Shown piece after piece: positions 54,533-64,000 of a stretch of 64,000 nt of DNA (position 1 is the first letter of the stretch; each line of letters begins with the position of its first letter). The notes under the pieces are model-generated. The model was not told the DNA's origin and searched no databases. It was given only the letters and a program-made list of their open reading frames with translations. Source of the stretch: Balanoglossus misakiensis (lineage: Eukaryota; Hemichordata); contig CM082576.2 of the NCBI GenBank assembly GCA_040954595.2, positions 10,788,001 to 10,852,000 on the forward strand, read 5' to 3'. A program made the position numbers and the translations under genes.

Positions 54533-57500
54533 TTATGCTTTCTTCCATGGTTTCTTCTTGGTCGGGTCCTGGTGACAGACCAGACACAGAGATCCTGCAG
54601 GCCTGGTGGCTGTGTATCTGAAATGATAAGGATCAGAAAAAATGTAAAATTGACGCATTGAAATCATAATCGTGTTGTTCACATTTGAGGTTATTTTACA
54701 AAGAAAAAAAAATCAGCTAGCCATGAGGTCAACTTTACCATGATAGAGCGACATTACACTCATTCATATTAATAAACATACCGGTATATATGTACTGTAT
54801 GTTAGCTACTGGATAATGATACTACGGGATATAGCATACTAGTCTTTTGTTCAAAAATAAGCACTAGATTTACCCCTATTTGAGGGTCTTGCAGAATTCG
54901 TTGGACACTTTTTGAGCCTTTGGTAGTAAAAGAACTTACCCCCATCCCTGCGGAATCAGGACAAAGTCATCTTTCTTAACTTCAAATTTCTTTTTCTCTC
55001 CTTTTCCGACCTGCAGTTCTGTTTCACCTTCCTGTGAGAGAATGGAGATGGTGCAATTATTTCAGATTTTCAAACAGAAAGTTTGCTCTTTTAATGTCCC
55101 AGTTGATTGATGAGTCGATTCCATGATGAAGCATATCCAAGCTCATATCACTGTGGTCATTACTTTTTGGCAAGCACCCTTGCCACTGTCACACTGGATA
55201 AGCTAAACTTGAAAGACAACGGTATAGTTACCATGACCAGAAAATTATATATCATACACTCACCAGCTGCCACATTAAGACTTCTGCATGTTCACTGCAA
55301 AAACTCTCCTCCCCAGGGCCCCTCATAGTAACCTTGTGGAGAGAAGTACAAAATTTTACTCTTTAAGGACTCATACGTTTCTGTATCTTCCTACACATCC
55401 CTTAAACAGCGTTCAGCACAGGTTTGTAAAATCTTGCATTAATTCTACAAAATACAGTGGAAAGTGTCCTTCTTCTTGATGAGAAAAACCTCATCTCTGA
55501 TACTCATGCAGGCTTCGTACCGAGTGTTTTCACTACCTCTGCAAGAGCGATGATGTCATTAAAACTTGTGCACACAGATCAGTGACTCACGGTGAACTGA
55601 TAATGATCCGCGAACATTGTCTTGTGTCCCTTGCTGTTGATTTCTTCTCTGTTCTTGACCAGCCAGTCTTTGAGAAGAAACGGGGCTTCGACGGTGGTTT
55701 CCACGTCAACATCCACTGGTGGCTTCTCAGGCAGCTCCTCTGTGTAATAACAAAATTTCCTGTTAATGTTTTTGAGCAGGGCAACGACTGGCCAAGTAAT
55801 CAGTAAAACCGGATACAAATTTCTGGTAGATTACACCTGGGATCCAGTGATTTACTGGCAGGTATGAGATGGAAGCGAAATGGTGTTATGTCAGGGTTAA
55901 AAACATTACAACTTTGCTGTCACTTGATAGCAAACTTCAATGCAGCAATATTCTAGGATGGACTCTGAATAGCCAGCCAGTGTTCGAGTGATTACACACT
56001 TTTATCCCCATTTTCCTATGTAGAGGTACAACGTTACCACAATACTGGTATGGAATGGAAGCCAAATGGTGTTATGTCAAGGTTAAATTGACTGCTGTTT
56101 GCAGTGATAAATAAACGTTAAATCTCCATATACACTTGCCAGGAATAGGTTTTCCGGTCTTGTACTGCTCGGATTCAAAGAACCCCTTGATGATTGGAGC
56201 CAGCTGAGTTCCTAGATCTTCACAGTGAAACCATTTCTCATACAGCGAGTTTGTTGTTCCATCCACATAATATCTGAGTAGACAGAATGTTAGCCATTTT
56301 TTAATTGGAGGTTATAAAGAGCATGCGATGGTATTTGATAGTGGATAAAACTTGTATGTCTGTTATCTGACAATATCCAAAGTTAACACTTCAATGAGTC
56401 TGAATGACTGATAAAAACTACAACAGAATGTGCACGCACACATCTGGAAGAACAATTTTTATGGAAGAAATGTTAGAGGGAAAATGCTGGAGTACTACAT
56501 GGAAAAGGCCGAAAGCAGACAGTCAAATGTAAAATGTGACAGTAAAATGTGCTGTGATTCACAGCAGTTGCATTACAATGACTCAGACAGTCCTTCAGTG
56601 GAGTGAAGATGATCTCTTTCCAGGCACAAAAACGGCAAACACTGAAAGCATTGTTTGTATTCAACCCCGTCACAAAAGGGACCAAAAGAGTTATGCAAGT
56701 CCACCACAGTGAAGACAGAGAAGACAGCAGATTTTATATCAGTAACCAACAGTGCTTGAGAGACTGACCTGAGACCATCGAGTTCTTCTTCAGCACGATC
56801 ACGCTCCATAACCAATCCGATGGTATCTTTCTGCCTCTGAGGGGAGTGAGGAATCCTGGCTGGCAGAAGAAATACCTGGGGGAGGGGGAGGGGGAGGGGA
56901 GAAAGCATCACCATTGTAATTAAACGAGGATGAACTAAACGTGTGAAATTCAGAATATACAAAATCTACACTCCGATGATACATGTCTCTTATTTTTTTG
57001 CAGGTTAACCTGAGCATCATACCTCGCCTTCCTTGATGGGGACATCGCGATGTTTTCCTTGCTCGATAATCTTCAAACACATGTCACCTTTGACCATGTA
57101 GAATAGCTGGGAGGGTGCAGAGAAACATTGTTTGTTAAAACAAGCCTGGCAGCATGGGGAGGGGTAGGGGAAAGAGGGGTTGCAGGTCAGGTCAGGTATT
57201 ATGCTGCACTGATGTACGTGTATGACCAGCTTGGGGTAAGTGATGCATAATGACTGCTCTCTCCTGAGAGATTATCACTCAAATTCTAAAAGAAGTGCAG
57301 ACTGTAATGTATGGTCTTATATTGTCAAGTACTGTTTTCCTACTCTCTGTTCTGACTGATCAAATATTCACATCACAACACATTCACAGTTATTTTTATG
57401 CCACACTCAGTCCAAACAACAGAAACTACTGAGCATGAGCAGTATGTCCTCTCTGACAATGTGCTGGTAAATCTAAAACTAGAGCGGTTTGCTATTTTGA

Positions 57501-58167
57501 TGTTTCGCTTCCATTTTTAACTGCAGCATAACATGCAATATCGAAAAAGAATGGCTACTTAACCAACATTTTCCAAAACAAGATTAATCTTCTTAGCCCC
57601 TTCCGAGGTTAGTAATGGTTGAGCTGCTAATTATTAAAATAAGATCTTGCCTGTTTAGAATCTTACTGTAATTACACAGTGGAATCTGATGACATATTCT
57701 TTGTTTCCAAAAAAATGAATGATAACTTTCAAAGATTAGGCTGTACACAAATCCATGCATTAGAGATATCTCATATTAAAGGAATAAATATACTTACTTC
57801 TTCTCCTTCTTCAATGTGATAATCTTTCCTCACATTAGGACCCCCAACAAAGAAAGATTTCATCTGCCCAGCATTGTGCCTGCATTAGAAAGCAGCAACT
57901 TTAACAACAATCATGCACATTTATATACATGTACAACAGCGTACATGTACAGTGTCGGGAAGTTAAATATTCGGCGTTTCAACATCCACTAGAATGCCCG
58001 AGAAAGAACAACACAGAGCAGTTGATTCCATTGGATCACAACACATCCCCCCCCCCCCCCCCACCGGCCAGCACTTACATCATTTTGTTGCAGACTGGCG
58101 GAAGGAAGAATTTCTGGTTCTCTTCCAGCCACTGGTCTTTGTTGTGAATCACCACATCCGCTGTCAT
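54533..58167 (-). CDS. HAAO: 3-hydroxyanthranilate 3,4-dioxygenase
   Basis: Fe(II) ring-cleaving dioxygenase of the kynurenine pathway; forms the precursor of quinolinate and NAD in the cytosol. Eight coding exons: 58167-58079, 57879-57798, 57106-57023, 56875-56769, 56273-56140, 55739-55591, 55031-54940, 54617-54533; 273 residues plus TAA. Cupin core: [28 protein letters not shown] (Arg47, iron ligands His51 and Glu57), [12 protein letters not shown] (ligand His95, Arg99), then [18 protein letters not shown]-like [18 protein letters not shown] and GKPIP. The C-terminal half ends [10 protein letters not shown]. All introns are GT-AG except the fifth, which needs a GC donor (ATTCCTG then gcaagt at 56139-56134) to keep the frame. 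The start ATG gives the expected N terminus. Confidence 0.96.
55861..56088. repeat. Diverged duplicate segments in HAAO introns 5
   Basis: About 40 nt (GGTATGAGATGGAAGCGAAA and onward through GTTATGTCAGGGTTAA) at 55861 recurs at 56047 with a few changes. The two copies are about 186 nt apart, in direct orientation. Confidence 0.75.
58047..58062 (+). repeat. 16-nt C run beside the HAAO exon 1 donor
   Basis: On the transcribed (minus) strand this is a G run beginning about 17 nt inside intron 1. G runs near donors often act as splicing enhancers; length changes could matter. Confidence 0.9.
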
Positions 58168-59691
58168 CTTGCTTCTATTTCCAGGGGCCCGGGGAATCAC
58201 TGTCTGCAACAGTCACGCTTACTCGGATCCAGAGGTCGAAACAACTGTGCACAGCAGATGTCTGGAGGAAAAAGGGCAGTGAAAAAAAAAATGATCACAT
58301 GGTTTGATATGCATCATTGCATGTAGTGACGTGTACCAGGTATATGTCTATCCTGGAGGTGCTATTACTTTCACACACCTTGGGGGGGAAGGACCAATTT
58401 CCAGAAAAATGATAGTCCTCTAGACCTTTTAATTCTGTATGTGAGCAGTCCTTTTGAGGTGCAATTACTACATCAAGACAGCAGAAATGTCCAAACTTTG
58501 CAACATACATGTATCATGGTACAATTGCATATCATTATATTGTTGTTCTATTTTAAATCCACCAGGCCCGTCAGAAAACTCAGTTCCCCATGATTAAATT
58601 TCAGTGGACATATATTGGTAACTCATTTTCCCATGTGCCAAGATGCCAGTGAGTGTTATCACTGCAGTGATTATCAAACCAGATTTCAGGACACATGGAA
58701 CACTGTAGTGTTATTGATACAATGATCTGAGATAAAACATTTCCATTTATCATGCAGGTAGATCGAGCCTGTCTCGTTTTTGTGCGTCACTCAGTGTTGA
58801 CTGATTAGATATCAAACAAAACAGGCCTGACCTATTTTTGAACAGGTTCAGTAAACATGTACAATACAAGATGTATTTAAATTTTCACTTCTACATGTAT
58901 GATGTACCATATCATTTTCCAAACACTCTCTTTAAAACTACTGTATATAGCTGCAGGCACACTTTTGGATGTCGGCCTATGTTTTATTGAATGGCTTGTG
59001 AGCAGTCAGTATTGGACAATGCTGTATATCTATCACACTGCCGTGTGCTTTTGCTTTGTATTGTATTGTTTTCATCATTAATAACTATGCAGTATGGTAT
59101 GGAATACAGAAGCACGAAGCGTCTAACTGTCAATGTCAATAAACTTCGCACGTGATATAGGTCACATGACATATAATTACAGAAATTTCCTGGACTGGAG
59201 TTCACAACAACATTAAACATTGTTTGGTAGCGGCCTGAAAATGATATGTTCATAATAATGTGCATGAGGGAATGGTGTGGTTCCGACCTTGCACAGCTCG
59301 GTACTAGCATGATTGTTGTCGTGTACATGTACGTCTTACAATATGTCACAGCGATGAGCAGGTACATGTACAGGTGCTAACTACCATTACACTGCAACTT
59401 TTGCGGCATGTCCCTGCAAGATCGGACGTAGCTGAGGCACCATATCTCGAGGTTTTGCCTGCTCAGTATTTGGGGTTGGACAGCCAGTTTTGCCGCTCAG
59501 CCCCCAGCACCAGGCAAACGCCCGAGTTACAGCAATATACATGTATATATGCAAATAGCAAGTTCGAGCGAAGTTAACAGTATACACGCCACTGGCACTG
59601 TATTTTGACGAGGATGAAATGGTAATGTTTGTATTTATTTCTCTTTAATCACAACTGGCGAGTAATCCCAACTCAGTCAGTGGTCACTTAC

Positions 59692-59806
59692 CTCGTATAC
59701 GTGTCGTCCGTTTGGCACCCTGAAGAGATTTTGATCGTGCTCGAGAGTACACAGCCCTCTTCACGTACACCTTGCTGTCCGAGTTGTGAGTGTACTGGAA
59801 GGTCAT
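59692..59806 (-). other. Candidate HAAO leader exon carrying an upstream ORF
   Basis: On the minus strand a good donor (CGAG then gtaagtg) ends an exon at 59692. The HAAO start exon has an acceptor (tttcctccag) whose exon begins at 58261. Joining them gives a 59-codon frame: ATG at 59806, stop at 58199-58197, basic N-terminal half (KRAVYSRARSKSLQGAKRTT). The stop is 30 nt before the HAAO ATG in another frame, so this is a uORF, not an HAAO extension. It could be an independent gene's exon. Confidence 0.4.
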
Positions 59807-59941
59807 CAGATGTGACCCGTGACGAGGTCAAAGGTCACCACTCTTAAAGGGCAAACGGGGACACGCATATCGCATATGAAATGGGGATAATGACAGGGGA
59901 CGCTCGAGTTTGTCTACGAAAATAATCAACAACCGAGGTAG

Positions 59942-60080
59942 GGTACCACTCACAGGCCCAGAAGTCAATGACTGCGATAGCAGCTTCATTCAACCTGTAA
60001 ATAAATTAATAAGCCTATATTTACAAGGTGAATCAAGCTGTCATCGCAGTCATCGACTCCCGCGCCTGTTATGGGTCCGG
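59942..60080. repeat. Imperfect foldback hairpin of about 139 nt
   Basis: Arm 59942-60004 (core GTCAATGACTGCGATAGCAG) pairs with arm 60015-60080 (core GCTGTCATCGCAGTCATCGA) around a loop of about 10 nt. The inner 41 bp differ at about six positions. Several differences become G-U pairs if the minus strand is transcribed. It could be a decayed MITE or a microRNA-like precursor. Confidence 0.7.
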
Positions 60081-60910
60081 TCTGGTCATTTTTTATTACG
60101 GTAATTTAATGCGTTAGAATTAATTTTATTGCAAACCTGACGCTTTCCGAGTTTCAATGCATGGGACAACAGCGTTTGCTACAAAGAACGGGCCGACCTT
60201 TGACCTTATACCCGTTTCAATTATCTCAACATCAAGGCAGTGTTGGGGTAATAAAATGATACAGACACACAATTATTCCATTTTAATCTAGTTCATATAA
60301 AATTTTAATTTCAAAGTTTTGAAACCATAAACAAAAGAGGATACATGTATACAGTGTTATCTGTATACTTACAATATGAAAAAAGGAGCAAGTACATTAT
60401 TTCTGTGAAGCTCAAACCATTTTCGTTGCATCTCCATTGATGGATACAAATTTACCATGCAATGCATACTAATTATATTACTCAACAGAAGAATGTTCTG
60501 TGAAGAACTGAAAAATCCCCTCAATATATGGCAAGGGCCCACCTTCCAAATCAAGCGACTTCGTCGTTTACAAATGGTGAACATAGTCATTCATCTTTCC
60601 AATTTTTTAATAGTGAGAATTTGAATTTCAGACTAGATTGCTGTAATTGCTGTTCTGTGGCGAGTGCAAGTGTAGGGGTGGAATGAGTTCAGGTAAGTTA
60701 GGTGAAGGATTAGTTTGTCAACAGAAACAGCATACAGCATTGGGGCAATTTAGAAACAAAATCAAAGAGTTGTAATTTACACAATCATGCCAAATTTTCC
60801 GGGAAACTTATGACCCCTAGCATAGCATAGCAGTGCATTGCATCAGGTAAACATCAATGGAAACACTATTTATTAGATGTTAGGTGGTCACTGCAGACTG
60901 CAAGTAACAG

Positions 60911-63505
60911 TTACACCTGCATCGCGGAAAATGGACACTTCGTCGGTTCGTCCTCAGCTTGGTTGCTGGATACCCATCTGGTCTTTGCATCTGCAAAACA
61001 AGCAATGTAGAAATGAATGTTTATAATATCCATGGACATGAAACAAAGCATGATCACCACTGTACGCCAATTGTTGTTCAGTCGCAGATGGTACATCGTG
61101 CAAATCTGTATGGCTGCCTGGAATTTCACTCTCTATTTGGCAACATGATTAAATTTTACTGCAACAACGATAGAGATCTGCCCAAATAAGCTTATATTTT
61201 TACTTGGTTAAACCGACATCTCCTGGACATTGTGAACAAACAAACCCCACCCACACCCCGTGCCATGTATTGTCTCCGTCATGGCTTCAGTTTTCTGCCC
61301 CACAATTCTTACCTTCCCACAACCATGCATGCAGTAACCTCTGGACATCAATCACACAGGCTGGCTATCATCTTAGCATCATCTATGGAATCCCTGGAAT
61401 AAATAAAAAAGTATGCATGTAAATGGAATGTGTCCGAGGAAGATGGCGAATACATTTGTGCCATAACAAAATGGCCACCCGTTGCATCTAGCAGTCAGGT
61501 CGGTTTTAAAACATTGAACTGACATCCACATATAGTACCGGGTCCATATTGTCACATACAGGTTTGTGCAAAATCAGTTCGCTTGACTAGGTAACGGCAC
61601 CAGTCTGAATCGAAAAAGAAAAATCTTGCCACCATGAAAAGAGGCTATGATGTCTATATCGCTTATCAAACCTTCCTTGGAACCTCTGGTCTTCGTTCAG
61701 CCATTGAACATACTGCCCTTACCGCACCCAGCTATACTGCCAGCATGGCGAAAATAACTAGTTACAGAGGCCCCAGCTTGGTTGAGGAGTACCATTATCA
61801 GTTTCTGGATCTGCAAAACAAGCAAATGAAGTGAATGTCAGTAATATTCACGATCGTTCGGCCATGAAACATACCCGCCCTTACCCAACCCAGCTATACC
61901 GCTGCTGGCTAAAAAACTCTGGTCTCTGCATCTGCAAAACAAGCAAATGAAATAAATGTCAATATGGTTAACAGAGACATACGCACTAGCGAAGATGATC
62001 GGTACGGATATAAACCACTCCCATTTTTATCAGTACGTTTTTGTTTAATATATTTTTATTGAAAAATGACGAGAGATTACAAATCTCCAAAACTTGTATT
62101 AACTATATACGCACTAGCGAAGATGATCGGTACGGAAATAAACCACTCCCAGTTTTATCAAGACGCATGTTTTAATAGTTTTTTTTATTGAAAAATGACT
62201 AAAGATAACATGTCTCCAAAAACTTGTATTAGCCTTACTATATACGCACTAGCGAAGATGATCGGTACGGAAATAAACCACTCCCAGTTTTATAAGACGC
62301 ATGTTTTAATAGGTTTTTTTTATTGAAAAATGACTAAAGATAACATGTCTCCAAAAACTTGTATTAGCCTTACTATATACGCACTAGCGAAGATGATCGG
62401 TACGGAAATAAACCACTCCCAGTTTTATCAAGACGCATGTTTTTAATAGTTTTTTTATTGAAAAATGACTAAAGATAACATATCTCCAAAAACTTGTATT
62501 AGCCTTACTATATACGCACTAGTGAAGATGATCGGTACGGAAATAAACCACTCCCAGTTTTATCAAGACGCATGTTTTAATAGTTTTTTTTATTGAAAAA
62601 TGACTAAAGATAACATATCTCCAAAAACTTGTATTAGCCTTACTATATACGCACTAGCGAAGATGATCGGTACGGAAATAAACCATTCCCAGTTTTATAA
62701 GACGCATGTTTTAATAGTGTTTTTTATTGAAAAATGACTAAAGATAACATGTCTCCAAAAACTTGTATTAGCCTTACTATATACGCACGCGCGAAGATGA
62801 TCGGTACGGAAATAAACCATTCCCAGTTTTATCAGTACATGCATTTTTTTAAGATTTTTTTTATTGAAAATGATGAAAGATTACATATCTGAAAAAACGC
62901 GTATTAATTATATTAAACCAACAGTCTAAGGGATGGGACCCACCCGCACCGGGGATTTTATTTATGTCTATATAACTTACTTGTTATGAAACCTCACTTC
63001 ATCCACTGGTCTTCATTCAGCCATGGAACATACAAACGCTCACCTCATTGTAGTCTAGCTGCATGGCCCAAATATACCGTACAACTTACCGTACACTCAT
63101 GCACACACACTCAACAACGAGCACCTTTCGAAGCATACAAAAGCCGATGAACTTGTTGGTGCCGTAACAAAAATGACCCATACACCGAGCATGTAGTCAT
63201 GTTGGTTTGAAAACTTTAAAATGACATCCACATATAGCATCCGCATTGTTGCATTCTCCAGATTTGTGCAAAATCGGTTCGCTGAACTGGCTACCGGCAC
63301 CAGTCAGAATCGTTGAAAGATTTTCAAAATGGCCGCAATGAAAAAAACGTGGTTGATACCGACGCTTTATGTCGATATCGCTTACTTGTACATCATGCTT
63401 GATAACATCATAGCATCCACGCAGAGTATAGCAGCAGTTCATCTGGGCCTTCGATCTGCAAATTAAGGAAACAAATTGAATGCTTATCCATGAACACGAA
63501 ACCAA
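60911..63505. repeat. Cluster of diverged duplicated units around a satellite
   Basis: Blocks recur in order with moderate divergence. CATCCACATATAG ... TTTGTGCAAAATC ... CACCAGTC is at about 61523-61610 and 63225-63310. TCAGCCAT-GAACATAC is at about 61697, 61858 and 63017. GATCTGCAAAACAAGCAAAT-like words are at about 60988, 61809, 61928 and 63454. The last set, read on the minus strand, looks like an acceptor (TTTGCTTGTTTTGCAG). Probably an old duplicated repeat or decayed exon family. Confidence 0.6.
61977..62914. repeat. Satellite array, seven monomers of about 135 bp
   Basis: Monomers begin TATACGCACTAGCGAAGATG at about 61977, 62106, 62241, 62376, 62511, 62646 and 62780. The five middle spacings are 134-135 bp and the middle monomers are nearly identical; the first and last are more diverged. 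Each contains a T run followed by ATTGAAAAATGAC. No open frame crosses a monomer. Confidence 0.97.
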
Positions 63506-63925
63506 ATATCAACAGTGATCACCGTTGTTCATTCGCATAGTGTACATCATACACGAAGAAAATATATTTTTAGGGCTTCGCTGACAGACAAGCAGCCTAA
63601 AACCCCAGCATGGCACTAAGACTACCCACCCCACCCCCTCCCCTTTCCCGAAAAACTACTTGTTTTTATGCACACAAAAAACTGCCGCCCACCAGTAGAG
63701 CTTTAACACCGCTGTATATCTCAAGTTGAGTAACGCGAAAGGGTGGAATTTGTGAATTAAAACGCAGGGAAGCTCTGACTCGAGCTGTCCGACTGTGACG
63801 CATGCAATTTTTCAATACTGTGGTGTCAACGTCTGGGTTTTTAGTTGTCCGTAACTCGCCACAGAAAACCCCATGTTTCTGTTCAAAATTTGAGTAAATG
63901 TGTCTACTTCTGTTACTTTACTTAC

Positions 63926-64000
63926 CGCTGTCGTCATGAAAACTATCCAGCGGAGAAACTCTGTTTTGGGGGCAGAGTTCTCCGCATCTTCTCGTGGTCC
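63926..64000 (-). other. Possible exon cut by the right edge
   Basis: A good donor (GACAGCG then gtaagt) on the minus strand ends at 63926. Two frames are open to the window edge; one ends FLRWIVFMTTA. An acceptor near 63457 could follow, but its frame soon reaches a stop. No family recognised. Confidence 0.3.

Noticed and set aside
62106-62780. Satellite monomer as a repeated protein unit, since 135 is divisible by three
   Set aside because: The best frame has a stop in every monomer.

Overview
This is animal nuclear DNA, moderately AT-rich, with short GT-AG introns, AATAAA poly(A) signals, microsatellites, homopolymer runs and many TACATGTA-type palindromes. There are no operons, Shine-Dalgarno sites or CRISPR. 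Gene content and repeat texture suggest a marine invertebrate, probably a non-vertebrate deuterostome such as a lancelet or acorn worm. That lineage call is inference, because no ribosomal or mitochondrial marker is present.

Layout. At 15-2799 (minus) lie the 5' UTR exon and first seven coding exons of EXO1, cut by the left edge. A short shared promoter separates it from YIPF4 (plus, 2971-5918). A 12-exon TPR-repeat gene of uncertain identity follows (plus, 6608-10729). At 11806-11976 (plus) sits a 56-residue microprotein ORF closely resembling mitoregulin (MTLN). At 17558-33900 (minus) a 16-exon gene reads as CCDC60; its first intron holds an intact 802-bp inverted-repeat transposable element. 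After a gene-poor stretch comes a cytosolic sulfotransferase with an uninterrupted coding region (minus, 41928-42845). After about 11 kb without recognisable genes comes HAAO, 3-hydroxyanthranilate 3,4-dioxygenase (minus, 54533-58167), with a candidate upstream leader exon at 59692. The right end holds a foldback hairpin, a 135-bp satellite array embedded in older duplicated units, and a possible exon cut by the right edge.

Gene models were assembled by reading splice signals and checking phase by hand. The YIPF4, TPR, CCDC60 and HAAO models each sum to a whole number of codons and end in a stop. The EXO1 part sums to 347 whole codons, and its catalytic acidic residues fall at D30, D78, E150, D152, D171, D173 and D225. 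The genes are not a functional cluster: they cover DNA repair, Golgi membrane traffic, co-chaperone-like TPR function, mitochondrial lipid metabolism, a probably cilium-associated coiled-coil protein, sulfonation and kynurenine catabolism. No RNA gene could be supported with confidence.
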